A DNA stretch of 64,000 bases from the NCBI RefSeq assembly GCF_000150955.2, contig NC_011669.1, positions 1,556,993-1,620,992 of the forward strand, written 5' to 3'. Made by a program: the position numbers and the translations under genes. This stretch comes from Phaeodactylum tricornutum CCAP 1055/1 (lineage: Eukaryota; Bacillariophyta; Bacillariophyceae; Surirellales; Neidiaceae). Positions 42,949 through 53,018 of this stretch are shown piece after piece (the stretch's first letter is position 1; each line of letters opens with the position of its first letter). Under the pieces are notes generated by a model. That model did no database searches. It was given only the letters and a program-made list of their open reading frames with translations, and was not told where the DNA came from.

Positions 42949-43624
42949 ATGGCATCCTTCTTCCAAGACTCCCTAAACAAGGCGAAACTGAGTTTCGTGC
43001 GAGCGGATCCGGGCGACGACGTGGAAGAGCAACAACCCGATCGGCTGGAGGAACTCGCCGAATACTGTCCGACGCTTACCTTTCAACAACGCTTGATTGG
43101 ATTTGCCGTCTGTTTCGGAATGGGATGTACGTGGGTAGCCAACTTTCTTCTGGGGTCATCGGAAATCTCAATTCTCACACCCAATACCTTTTCCTAACAA
43201 CCTCCAACGCCCAGACGTGATGAGTTTCTTTTCATTTCGCTTCTTCATCAAACTGATTGAGGGTCATCCCCTACCATTTGCTTTTAATTACACTGCCGGA
43301 CAAATCATGCAGCTCCTAGCTAGTGTGTTCCTTTGCGGTCCGAAGCGACAATTCAAAAGCATGTTTGACGAGAAACGAAGGGAAACCTCTATTACGTATT
43401 TATCTTGCCTGGGAGCAACCATGGTTGTTATTTTTGTTCCGATGCCAGCATTGCCAAAGCTGATCTTGCTACTCCTCCTGACCGTCACGCAGTTTTGTGC
43501 GTCGTTGTGGTACACGTTGAGCTACATTCCCTACGGACGAAAAACGGCCTTACGGATGATCAAAAACGCACTAGGAATCGACGAAAGCTCCTATGCCGGA
43601 ATCCTGGGCTCGACAACGACGTAG
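42949..43624 (+). CDS. SFT2: SFT2-family vesicle transport membrane protein
   Basis: Four-helix Golgi/endosome membrane protein involved in retrograde fusion with the late Golgi. Exons 42949-43126 and 43215-43624 join through an 88-bp GTACGT..CAG intron in phase 1 and give 195 aa. The junction restores the first helix as AVCFGMGY-VMSFFSFRFF. Family blocks are LTFQQRLIGFAVCF, FNYTAGQIMQLLASVFLCGPKRQ (read as FNYTAGQIMQLL then FLCGPKRQF), MFDEKRRETSITYL and the ending FCASLWYTLSYIPYGRK. The ATG at 42949 is the first in frame, in a good context (ACCATGG). Length is typical. The N-terminal 50 residues are acidic and cytosolic. Confidence 0.9.
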
Positions 43625-43963
43625 ATGCGGGTTCCATTTTATGTTGTAAGTTGGATGTGGAAGTTCCGTGCAAGCACTGTTGCATTACATTAGTTGACAG
43701 TCATTCGTTCCATAGAGTATTTCGTTGGAATCGTCTGGTCACCCTTGCGCTCAAAGCGACAAAACTGTTCCAAAGAGAAATCCGTTCAGCCGACGGTTTA
43801 CTAACCGAAACCCGGAGGTCCGTTAATTGATTGGCAAATTTTTCTTTTACGGTAAAACGGGACATTGTATTTATGGTTTCGTCAGGTTCCTTTTATTCAA
43901 ATCGTTCCTGGCGCCTCTAGTAGTGCGCCACATTTACAGTTCATAGGACACCTGCGATCGACC
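43625..43963. other. Intergenic region, SFT2 3' end to RING gene
   Basis: 339 bp between two plus-strand genes. The frame of the RING gene is open upstream to 43865 but contains no earlier ATG. No repeat or RNA gene seen. Confidence 0.3.
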
Positions 43964-45571
43964 ATGGCGGACGCCGGCGAAAGTACGAACATGTGCTGCA
44001 TCTGTCTTTGCACATTGGCATCGGTTGACCCAGACGAGACTGATGCGCCCGCCGTAGGTGCATGTGTACCGTGTGGACACTGCTTTCACCAACCCTGCTT
44101 TGAAAACTGGGCTCGGCACCAGCGGCACGCCCAAAACGTTAAATGCCCCACGTGCAACGGGAAAAGTACCGGATTTGTGAAACTCTTTCTAGATTTGGGC
44201 AATCCAGAAACCTTCATCGATGATGATGATGATAGTGTAAGTTCCCTTGAAGAGGATGATCATTTAAGCGTGACACTATCATCGTCGAAACTACGCATTG
44301 CCGAGAATCAGGACAAAAGCGACAGTCAACCTCAAGCCCAGGAAGTGAACAGCAATGACGAACATCGCGATGACAACGCAGATCCGCAGATGGAGGAATC
44401 CCAGCCAGAAATGGTAGTAATCGATGACGAGGACGACGATTCAGTTCGACTCAGAGCTTCGACCACCTGCCCTAAAAGCCTTGCTAAAACTAGTCGAACC
44501 GGACAACTATTGCCTCCTGATCACGAAGGGAACAAGTATCGGTCGAAATTCAACCGCGCCAAACGTCGTATAAAGAAGCTTGAAACGCATCTTGCGTCGT
44601 CGGCGAAGCAATACCAGACCGTTACCGAAAATCTCGAGAATGCCGTATTGGCCAAGACAGTTATGCACGAAGAATTTGGAAAGCTCGAACAAGCGCACGA
44701 CCGCATCGAACGTAAGATGCACGAGATTCATCTAGATCTCACCAGAACTAAGCGTGAACGAAAAGAAGCGCTGGAGCAAATACAGGAGCTGCGTCGTGAA
44801 CTCGACCGTACAAATACGAAGCTTTCCGAGCAAAAGACACACTTCGAGCAACACCTTGAAAGTGCACGAGTCGACAGTCTCTCCGAGGTCAAAGGCATAT
44901 TGGCCATATATCCTAAATTGACGACTGAAAATAAAGCTCTGAAAGAGACCGTGATGAAGAAGAACGAAGAAATTGGGCAGTTGGTCCAACACATCAAACA
45001 CATTTCAAGATCCGTCGAATCTCACGGTGAAGGCACGGTTTCTCACAAGGAAACAATGCAACAAGAGCGTCGAGCGAGCGATGCGGCCAAACACTTTAGA
45101 TCAATGCAAGACTCTTCAGAACGAGCACACCAGAAAACCCAACGACTGCACATACAAAAAAAACGACCTTGCGAAGCAGAATATCAAATTCCTCCAAAGG
45201 CGGCGCGCAAGGTTTTGCTGTCAAAAGGATCCGAGCACGCCGCTCGTATGTCTGCGGTCACCTTACAGCGGAAAGGATTCACGGCTTTGGATGCCTTGGA
45301 AAATGCCGATCGTCCTGAATCGCGTCTCATACGAACCGAAACAGTGATCACCCCTCCATCCTTTCTTTCGTCGTTTACGAAGAGCAAAGCAAGGTCTCGG
45401 TCAATAGCTCCCACAACAAATGAGAGGCTGATTCGGAAAGATAAACATGCGCAACACTCGTCCGGAGCAATCTTGCCTAAGGAAAACATTATTCGCATCA
45501 ATATGAAAAACAACGGAAAAGGTAGACCAATACCAAAATCCAATGCATTCTTAAAAATAGCCATTGACTAA
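43964..45571 (+). CDS. TRAIP: TRAIP-like RING-finger E3 ubiquitin ligase with coiled coil
   Basis: In animals TRAIP ubiquitinates the replicative helicase and clears replication barriers. The start chosen is ATG 43964 (ACCATGG context), giving 535 aa. The RING spans residues about 11-65: CCICLC, CVPCGHCFHQPCFENW, KCPTCNG. KLFLDLG follows directly, as in animal TRAIP (KLFFDLA). An acidic Ser-rich stretch follows, then a coiled coil at about residues 180-350 and a basic C-terminal third. The protein ends SNAFLKIAID, which is not an obvious PIP box. Order and spacing favour TRAIP; other coiled-coil RING ligases remain possible. It converges on the copine gene, with 34 bp between. Confidence 0.68.
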   Translation: MADAGESTNMCCICLCTLASVDPDETDAPAVGACVPCGHCFHQPCFENWARHQRHAQNVKCPTCNGKSTGFVKLFLDLGNPETFIDDDDDSVSSLEEDDHLSVTLSSSKLRIAENQDKSDSQPQAQEVNSNDEHRDDNADPQMEESQPEMVVIDDEDDDSVRLRASTTCPKSLAKTSRTGQLLPPDHEGNKYRSKFNRAKRRIKKLETHLASSAKQYQTVTENLENAVLAKTVMHEEFGKLEQAHDRIERKMHEIHLDLTRTKRERKEALEQIQELRRELDRTNTKLSEQKTHFEQHLESARVDSLSEVKGILAIYPKLTTENKALKETVMKKNEEIGQLVQHIKHISRSVESHGEGTVSHKETMQQERRASDAAKHFRSMQDSSERAHQKTQRLHIQKKRPCEAEYQIPPKAARKVLLSKGSEHAARMSAVTLQRKGFTALDALENADRPESRLIRTETVITPPSFLSSFTKSKARSRSIAPTTNERLIRKDKHAQHSSGAILPKENIIRINMKNNGKGRPIPKSNAFLKIAID

Positions 45572-45605
45572 CTTACAATTTTGCTAGTAATAATGAATGA
45601 ATGTT

Positions 45606-48013
45606 CTAATACTGAACAGCAAATGTTCCACCTGGGTCGACGCCGTGTGGTACAGCCACAATCATGTCTTGCCCGGTATGTGGATTACGGATTTGTAGTT
45701 GCTGGCCTGACGATACACCCGGCGGTACTTGGACATGGAAAACGGGTTGCGCCTGCACCGGTACTGCATGGACAGGTTGCTGGCCATACGGCATGCGGAA
45801 TTGATCGTATACCGGAGGCTGAGGTGCGGAAGCGTACGCCGAAGCGGTTAAGCCATGACTTGGTTGCGATGTGTACGTTTCCGATGGCAGGCTTCCGTAT
45901 GGCTGGTGCAGCTGGGCAGGAGCCAAGGGCGCGTTCGGAACAAAAGGTTTTGCGGCACTACCGATCTTATAGGTCGAGATGGTGTCGTATTGTGAATCGT
46001 CATAGATCGCACCATCGTAATTGGCAAAAGTGACTTCTCCATCAGGACCAAAGGCGAGGTTGAGATCAATATCCTCTTCATCGCATTCTGATAGTGCAAA
46101 ACTTTCATTCATTCGATCAATCGGCGGAAGTGGCATGATCCCGCGATTATAGAAGTAGCCCACTAGCTGAGCAGGAATCTCATCAAGAGTTTCACGGGTT
46201 AGCATGCTTTTGTCATGCTTGTACTTTGAGAATTCGACAAACTGACAAATATCTCGACCGCTTTCGCCATTAGATTGAAAGTCATCCAGGAACTGCATCG
46301 ACGAAAAGTCTGCATTACCAATTCCAACAATAACAACCGAAAGCGGAGCATCGCTTGCGGCATTAAGTGCATGCTTCGTCTCTTCGACGCTTGTTACCGC
46401 ACCATCTGTCAAGATCAAAAGAACCTTGTATGCTTGCCGATTTGATCGCCGAGCTTCGTCTTGTCGACTACGGGCAGAAGCAGCGGCAAAATTCAGAACT
46501 TCGGCAAAAACCGTAGGACCTGACATGGTCAAGCCAGTTCTAAAGACTTGTCGGTACGCATCAAGGATACCTCCGATTCCATCTAACTCTGCGCTGGGAC
46601 CAACCTGAAAGCAGTGTTGAACAACACCGCCATATTTGGCTCCGAAACCTAAGACTGGATATTTGTGATCCGAATCGTAGCGATCAACAATGGAACCTAT
46701 TGCCGTCAAGGCTTTTTCATAATCATTCAGTTGTCCATCGGGATGAATGTAATGCAAAGTACCCGGCTTGCGTGGATCCCCATTGCTCCCCGTGAAATCG
46801 ATTGCGACGCACATTTCCAGTTCGCACCCCCCTGTCAAGTAGTCAACGAAAGAAGGCTTGGCAAGTGGTGGAGCCATTGGTGGAGGCAAAGGTGCCGATG
46901 CCGAGTACGAAATAGATGCCATGGCAGTTGACGCCGTCACAGCACTAACTGCTGCCGACAGATCTGGTGGAGGCCGACTCAGCGCATTCGAAAAACTAGG
47001 GACATCAACATTCGAAGATGGTACCAAGGGAGCAGAGGCTTTCGTAACCTGTGATGTCGCGGCGGCAACGCTCGCCGAAGTCTCAACATTCTGCATGCCT
47101 TCTCGCGTTGCGGACACCACCACGATCTTACCATAGTCTCTACCTCGATGATTGACTACAAATGCTTTGGCAAGATCCACCGTTTTAGCGGAACCCGATG
47201 CACCATTCGTCACTGACGAAAGCAAACCATTTACACTCGTCTCGAAGCTCCCCATTGATTGGCGTTTGCCATTCTTTTCCCAGTCCCATACCGATAATAA
47301 AATTGGACTGTCTAAGTCCCCTGCGCACAGTCGATTCAAGTCAACCGTCAATGCCGCCCATTTCGGATTAAGGTCGTTGTTTATATGCTCCGATCGATAA
47401 ACAGGTTGCCAAGTCAGCCCTCCGGCTGAATCAACTTTCGCAGAAAGTTCAAAGAAAGGATCCGACTTTCCCATGAATCCATCAACGTTCTTGAGCTTGA
47501 TACCACGTAATTGCAAACGCAATTCGCCGGCATCTTGTTCCGGTGCTTTCGTAATTCGAACAAAAATCGTACCCCCACGTTTTAATTTTTTTGCTTTCGT
47601 ATTTCCACGCGCGCCGAGGACTTCGCCGACTTCAAACATCGCCGTACCCATCTGTTTGTTGTTCCCTTTGCGAACTTCATCAAAAATGGAGACGTTGATA
47701 CGATTTAAGACTCCAATTTCGTAGTCGAGATCGAAATGAGCCGTCCATTTTGGGCTCAGCGAATTTTTAATCCTTCGACCGTGCAGGACAATTGAAACAG
47801 CGTATTAGTATCGATTCTCGCAATCGAGCACAAATTTTTTCAGAAAGTATACACTTACACTTCCGTCCTTCCTAACACTGTAGGTGCTTTCTTGGGGTCG
47901 CTTGAGAGCCGCGATATGACGGCGTATGGATCGCTTGTGCCTTTAAACGCCCCGGCTACATTCTTCAGCTTTGAGGCGTGCACCTCAACCCGAACACGGC
48001 TTTTGTTGGTCAT
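45606..48013 (-). CDS. Copine (C2A-C2B-vWA) with extra C-terminal module
   Basis: Ca-dependent phospholipid-binding protein of membranes and signalling. Exons 47859-48013 and 45606-47772 give 773 aa through an 86-bp intron with a GTAAGT donor and an unusual AAG acceptor. The junction completes C2A as GRTEV-IKNSLSPKW. C2B follows at about residues 110-240 (KNVDGFMGKSDPFFEL, NDLNPKW). The copine vWA domain spans about 370-600, with MIDAS CVAIDFTGSNGDP, then VLGFGAKYGG, LLILTDGAVTS and VIVGIGNADF. After a Pro/Tyr/Gln-rich linker the protein ends with a small module, VQVPPGVSSGQQLQI and VAVPHGVDPGGTFAV, two copies of a VPxGVxxGxxxxV pattern. TGACTGTGC lies about 20 bp upstream of the ATG. Confidence 0.9.
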
Positions 48014-48143
48014 ACTTCGCTCCGCTCCCTTCGCTGACTGTGCACTCGAACTATCCCGATAACTTGGTGTAGATTGTTCCTGAATTTGAAGTTATGCCTC
48101 ACCAAAAAGCTTTTACCGTGCGATTGGTGCGTGCGGCTTATCT

Positions 48144-48359
48144 CTAAAACAATATTTGTTCGTCGAGATGAGCGGATTTGGTCGCGTACTGCGACTGGAT
48201 GTAATCCACGATCAACTTCTTGATTCGTGACGTAGTTTTGTCTTTGCTCTCAGGAGAGATTACGATTGGATATACTTTGTCCAAGAAAGACACGCCCGGT
48301 TCACTACTAGCTAGGTAGAGTTTTATATTACTGTAAACATTCATGAGTCGAAGATGCAA
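48144..48359 (-). CDS. Possible short gene or terminal exon, unidentified
   Basis: The frame encodes LASSEPGVSFLDKVYPIVIS followed by SRIKKLIVDYIQSQYATKS, more protein-like than random sequence. Just upstream on the same strand a second frame (48328-48420 and above) reads MPVDADKHLILSLLIISSQ. The two might be exons of one small protein, but I found no convincing splice pair between them. I do not recognise the family. The surrounding gap, 48014-48530, otherwise holds only the copine promoter and the 3' end of the next gene. Confidence 0.3.
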   Translation of the reverse strand: MHLRLMNVYSNIKLYLASSEPGVSFLDKVYPIVISPESKDKTTSRIKKLIVDYIQSQYATKSAHLDEQILF

Positions 48360-48530
48360 CTGGTTGTGAACTAATTATAAGTAGGCTAAGAATGAGATGT
48401 TTGTCCGCATCGACTGGCATTTCTTCGAAGGGCAAGCAGTGGTCGGAAGATATCGTGATTCTCGACTCATGTTCTCTACAGGAAAGGTATTCTATTGAGG
48501 CGCCTTTTCAATTCGACAATAAAGCAGGAG

Positions 48531-50159
48531 CTATGTTTCATCTTCCCCTACTTCTGCTTCGTGATCGCGATCTATTTCATTGAAACCAACTGTCCTTGCT
48601 TCCTCCTCGGATTCAGGCTGTCGCTTTGCTTTCCCTGTGGATTCCTTTTGTTTTTTGGCGAAACGCTTCAACTCGTTTAGCAAGGTTTGTTCTCGAGACT
48701 TTTGCGCATCAATTAAGACCGTCAGTTCGTCGATCTTCTTGTTCTTGCTACGGATATGCTTCACCACTTGCAAGACTTCCACCTGCAATTGATCCATGAC
48801 ACTTTGACTCACCAAAAGCTCCATTGTGTGCTCGTCTTTAAGCTCTGTAGCTACGTTGATGTGTTCTGGTTTCAAATTATCGACTTGCGTTTGGAGTGCC
48901 AGGTGACGCTTTTGAAGGCTTTCGAATTGGGACGCTTTGTCCTCCAAAGCTTTTCGAGTCACATTTGTTTCATTTTTGGATTGTTCCTCCAACTGCTGAA
49001 CCTGCTCCTTTACAATCTGTTCTACTTGATCAATCGCCGTCATTGCTTCGATTTGAACCATTTTCACCTGGGAATGTAGACTCGCATCGGGTATTGGCGA
49101 CAAAGTCGCCGCCTGTGAGCTCCCTTCATTATTGAGATCCACGAGATTGTTTCGTAACTTCAATTCAATCAGCATTAGAGATACTTGAAGTTGACCGTAG
49201 ACAAGGGCACCCGTTTCCATGCTCGACAAGACTCGTTCAGATGTTAAGGCTGACGAAGGACGGATCTGATTTCTGCTGTCGATCGGCCCTTGGTCTCGGA
49301 ATTCCCTAATTTTTGAATCCATCAGTTGCATAGCTTGATCTACCCGATCCCAAAGAAATGCTAGGCGTTCTAGTGCTGTGATGGTTTCTTGGCGGTTTTC
49401 CTTTAGCTGATCCAATGTTTGCAGGCCTGCCGCAGACGATCGAAGGAGCGTTACCTCGTCCTGAAGATTAGTAATCCTTTCCAACAAGCTCGACTTTTCC
49501 GTTTCTCGCGCCTTGCTGATGTCTTGCTCTTCCAGCACTTGTCGCTTGAGCTTGGCGTTGTCAATAGCTAGGCGAATAGAGCGAGCTCGATGGTCGTCTG
49601 ATTCCATAACTTCGCCAATCACGGTCTCGGCGCTTACATCCAATTCATCGCTTGAACCATTTCCAGAGTCGAGTCTGAGCAGTAGCTCCTTTTTGTCGCA
49701 TTCCAGATTCGTTACCTGATTCATTAATTCCAATTCCACCCGACACTTTTCGTCCATCAAATCGGAGATCTCATCCTTCAAACTTCGGACAACCGAATCT
49801 GATGAGCTCCTAACGAGTGCTATCTGATTATTCATTACTCGCACTATTCGCTCATATTTATCCAATTGGTGTTGCAAGGGCATGACCGGGTCGGAGCTGA
49901 CTTGTACAGAGTTTGCATCGTTCGGTTTGTCTCGCTCCTGTATATCTTGCATATTACGGTACAATTCCGACATGCGATCTTCGACCGCCTGCTTTTCACG
50001 TCGCGTGGTGTCCAGCTCCATGCGCAACCAAGACAACTCCTCGCGGTGATTGGCCTCTCTTTCGTTCAAGCGCAACTGAAGCGCCCGTGCACCAATCACG
50101 ACCTCCGACTCCGGTACATCCAGCGAGACGCGTTCGGTAATCGGCAGCGTTTCTTCCAT
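48531..50159 (-). CDS. Coiled-coil protein of unknown function
   Basis: 542 aa from the ATG at 50159 (the frame opens six bases earlier at a GTG). Coiled coil runs through about residues 30-150, 200-260 and 370-500, split by acidic or Ser-rich breaks. There is no membrane segment, and no catalytic motif. The last 40 residues are highly charged, with KAKRQPESEEE and ending EVGEDET. The pattern suits a cytoskeletal, centrosomal or kinetochore structural protein, but nothing identifies which. It is a single exon. Confidence 0.7.
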   Translation of the reverse strand: MEETLPITERVSLDVPESEVVIGARALQLRLNEREANHREELSWLRMELDTTRREKQAVEDRMSELYRNMQDIQERDKPNDANSVQVSSDPVMPLQHQLDKYERIVRVMNNQIALVRSSSDSVVRSLKDEISDLMDEKCRVELELMNQVTNLECDKKELLLRLDSGNGSSDELDVSAETVIGEVMESDDHRARSIRLAIDNAKLKRQVLEEQDISKARETEKSSLLERITNLQDEVTLLRSSAAGLQTLDQLKENRQETITALERLAFLWDRVDQAMQLMDSKIREFRDQGPIDSRNQIRPSSALTSERVLSSMETGALVYGQLQVSLMLIELKLRNNLVDLNNEGSSQAATLSPIPDASLHSQVKMVQIEAMTAIDQVEQIVKEQVQQLEEQSKNETNVTRKALEDKASQFESLQKRHLALQTQVDNLKPEHINVATELKDEHTMELLVSQSVMDQLQVEVLQVVKHIRSKNKKIDELTVLIDAQKSREQTLLNELKRFAKKQKESTGKAKRQPESEEEARTVGFNEIDRDHEAEVGEDET

Positions 50160-50936
50160 GGTCACGGGATCTACTACCGCCTAACGCGCGCGACGGAGCC
50201 TCATTAAATTGACTACAAAGTGTCATTTTGGAGATTCTCTCGGGAACGTGGATCCAGATCGTGGACGATCCCAGGTTCATGGAGACGACGACTCACACCG
50301 CTTTGTCTCGTCCACGACAGCAGTGGGAGTCGATCTCTAGCGAGAGAGGTACCCTACAATGTCGCATCCCGAGCTACCGAGTCCGCGTTCAAGTGCGTGA
50401 TCTTTGTGCCCCCAAGTAAACGCGCAACAAGCCCTCTTCCCAAGTTCGTCGTACCTTGAGTACGTATTCGTCCTACCTTGAGTACGTAGTTTCGCATAAT
50501 CGGAAGTGACCGTTTTGCCACGACTTAAAAAGCTAGATAGCATGTTGTTAGTAGGCAAAAATTTCAATTCCGACTGCGATTCAACTAACAGTAGATGAAA
50601 GCACGAGACAGCGTCTTGAAAACTGGACTGACGGACGACATTCAATTTTGAGCATTTATTGGCATGGGAAACAGAATTACAGGGAAACCAAGGCTCGCTC
50701 GTCGTACCTCAATGTCAGCTTCCGGTGAGTCATCTCTTTGCGCGCGTGACCGTATTCAGCTCACATAGGTTACTACTACTCACTGTGCGAAACCAGCAAC
50801 CCAACGCCAGTCGCAAACATCGAAAAAGGGTTCGCATCGTTGGAACGGCAATCACCCAGTCTCCGTCCGTGCCCACACATTCCTCACGAGAAAAAAAAAG
50901 AGAATACTTCGTCGTTTACAACCAAATAGCTCCACC
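50160..50936. other. Divergent intergenic region between coiled-coil gene and small acidic gene
   Basis: About 780 bp. It contains the 22-bp tandem repeat at 50446-50489 (separate entry) and a purine run before 50900. No gene could be supported. Confidence 0.35.
50446..50489. repeat. 22-bp tandem direct repeat, two copies
   Basis: TCGTCGTACCTTGAGTACGT with its last two bases is followed directly by a second copy differing at two positions. Each copy contains TACCTTGAGTACGTA, with the palindrome TACGTA. It lies between divergent genes and could be a doubled regulatory site. Confidence 0.75.
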
Positions 50937-51425
50937 ATGACGGGAACGACGACAAACGACGAGACGGTAGTCCAGCGTACTAGCCGCGGAACTAAGAACG
51001 CCTTCACCGGTTGCTTTGGTTTTACCAAAAAATCAGGTGACCTTACCAAGCTCAAGTACAAGGAAACGCAAATTGCCGGACGAAAGAAGCTGTTCGGAAC
51101 CCAATATTTTGACCTTCTCGCGAAGAAAGCCACTGATGCAGAGCTGATGGCCTGTGTTGAGGCCGCCAAAGCCGACATTAAAGTTATTCAGGATCAAATC
51201 ATGGAACTTGAAGAGCACATCAAGAAGGTTGACGAAGAGACCCAGGGAAAGATTGTCAAAGCGCCCGGAACGCCCAAGAATGACCAGGACAAGCCTACCG
51301 AACCCATGAGTACCACAACACCGACCGAAGGTGCTAAAGAAGAGACGAAGAAAGACGATCCAGTTGCCGAGAGGAAGGAAGATCCCGTCCCATCTGAGCC
51401 AGCGGCTCCCGCAACCAGCGTCTAA
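50937..51425 (+). CDS. Small charged protein, unknown function
   Basis: 162 aa, single exon, ATG in CACCATGAC context. The N-terminal 65 residues include AFTGCFGFTKKSGDLTKLKY and RKKLFGTQYFDLLAKKA. A short amphipathic coiled coil follows (ADIKVIQDQIMELEEHIKKV). The last 55 residues are Pro/Glu/Lys/Thr-rich and likely disordered. Clean codon periodicity and the ordered-then-disordered layout support a real gene. There is no signal peptide or membrane segment. I do not recognise a family; it may be stramenopile-specific. Confidence 0.65.
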   Translation: MTGTTTNDETVVQRTSRGTKNAFTGCFGFTKKSGDLTKLKYKETQIAGRKKLFGTQYFDLLAKKATDAELMACVEAAKADIKVIQDQIMELEEHIKKVDEETQGKIVKAPGTPKNDQDKPTEPMSTTTPTEGAKEETKKDDPVAERKEDPVPSEPAAPATSV

Positions 51426-51766
51426 GTGATCGTTTGCATTGACAAGAAAATTATATGGTGTGTGCGATTTGGTGAATATATTTGTGAGTTGTGGTTGACC
51501 CTTTTCTTACTGCGTTGGATCAAACTATGAGAAAAATGCGTGTGCGAATGGAACGCCACAGCGATAGTAGCGGTCAAATTAAAATAACTTTCGTTGAAGT
51601 AAAGACAGGCTGGAATTGGTGTTACGGTCAGCCGTCCCTTCAGTAATGAGAAGCAAAGGATACTTCAGTCACATACGTTGTTTCTATTTGAACAAGTTAT
51701 GCGTAGTTTGGAGCCATGGAAATCCTCCGATTCAAAAATGTCTAGTATTGCGGAACTCTGCCTTTG
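51426..51766. other. Convergent 3' region
   Basis: 341 bp between the stop codons of two convergent genes; 3' UTR-like, AT-rich, nothing else seen. Confidence 0.3.
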
Positions 51767-52651
51767 CTAAGACAAGATCCCCGCCGCGGAGAGCGAAAAC
51801 GGTATTTGGGATCCGTGTATAGTTGCCAAGAACTCGTGTCCAGTTCCGTTCGACTCGTTGCGATCCAGACGAATGTGATGGGTCACGTATTTGTTCCATT
51901 CATGCTTGTGTCGATATCCTGTAGACGCGGTGACCAGAACCACTGAACAATCCTCCACCAAACGCCCCAATTGCCGAATGATTTCCATGCGATTCGCCTC
52001 ATCGTGCTCAGCATCACTTAGAAAACCGTCCCATAGTATCAGTGTGGGACCTTCGGCGGAAAGTGGGGCTAACTTGTAGCGAAGAGTTTCGAGAATGGGT
52101 ACCCATCCAAATGCATCGTCCGCAGTAGCAACGTGAATACGACCAAGACAGGAAATCATGTCCATTTCGAAGCTATCCTCCACAGCCGAGCCAAACTGTC
52201 GCAGCAGCGTAGAGCGAACTGATAAGGCGACTTTGGATGTTGTTACGTCATGGGTGGTGTCCATAACAATGACCTGGGGAAGGGACGAGTGATCCCCGAC
52301 AGCAGTGGGAAACTGCGACGGTCTTGTGGCAACGACAAAACGCGCCGCAAGCGAAACCACCGTCCACGTTTTGCCAAAATCACCACGTATGTCGATTATT
52401 GGCAGCTGATCTGAGCCCCCTTGGCGTCGCAGAAGGGTATCCAGGAAGGCTATTCCTGTTCCACCCGAACGGAAAAAAGCCCATGCTGCGGAAGAGGAGT
52501 CTTTTGGAATTCCAGCCAGGGCTCTCTTTCGGCAAGATCTTTGGAACCAGGCCTGAGCAGTCTCCACCAAAGGCATCAGCACCGTCACAGATCTCACAGG
52601 CAGTGGATGTGTTTTTGGCTCGGCCTGTTGCTTTGCTTCAGGAATAGCCAT
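51767..52651 (-). CDS. RecA/RAD51-family protein, XRCC2-like
   Basis: XRCC2 is a RAD51 paralogue that supports homologous recombination. The frame opens at a GTG; the first ATG, at 52651, gives 294 aa. A core RecA fold is visible: SDQLPIIDIRGDFGKTWTVV as the P-loop region at about residue 95, where GKT is kept but the first Gly of GxxxxGKT is Ile; VIVMDTTHDV as a strand; CLGRIHVATADDAF; LILWDGFLSD as Walker B; and VLVTAST as the sensor strand. The order and the CLGR block fit XRCC2, whose ATP site tolerates Walker A changes. RAD51 itself is excluded by length and by missing the N-terminal helical domain. Confidence 0.65.
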   Translation of the reverse strand: MAIPEAKQQAEPKTHPLPVRSVTVLMPLVETAQAWFQRSCRKRALAGIPKDSSSAAWAFFRSGGTGIAFLDTLLRRQGGSDQLPIIDIRGDFGKTWTVVSLAARFVVATRPSQFPTAVGDHSSLPQVIVMDTTHDVTTSKVALSVRSTLLRQFGSAVEDSFEMDMISCLGRIHVATADDAFGWVPILETLRYKLAPLSAEGPTLILWDGFLSDAEHDEANRMEIIRQLGRLVEDCSVVLVTASTGYRHKHEWNKYVTHHIRLDRNESNGTGHEFLATIHGSQIPFSLSAAGILS

Positions 52652-53018
52652 TGCTTCTGAATGAAACACACTCAAAGCTCTACTTATCTTAGTTCCTTGT
52701 GGCACAGTTCTCCGACAGCTCTTTCAAATTTGCTAGGAGGAGCTAGCTAGTAAAGTGTTTTACATTTTCTGTTATTGCGTTCACAGTTTTGGGATGCGGA
52801 TGGGTGTGGCGATCTTGCCAGCCACGACCCCACGCATGGACGTATGTAACATATGTATGACCGCGAGATGTATTGCTACTTGGCGCGCCTAAAGTTAGCC
52901 CTATAATTAGTCAGCTACGTAGGGCGGCCTGGGAAACTAACTGTAATATAAGAAACAGAAAAACGGTAGTTTTGCCGTTTTTCGAATTTCACTCCTAGAA
53001 CTTACAGTTGGGTGCAAA
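52652..53018. other. Intergenic region between two minus-strand genes
   Basis: 367 bp covering the promoter of the coiled-coil-downstream XRCC2-like gene and the 3' end of the next. AT-rich; no repeat or RNA gene seen. Confidence 0.3.
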
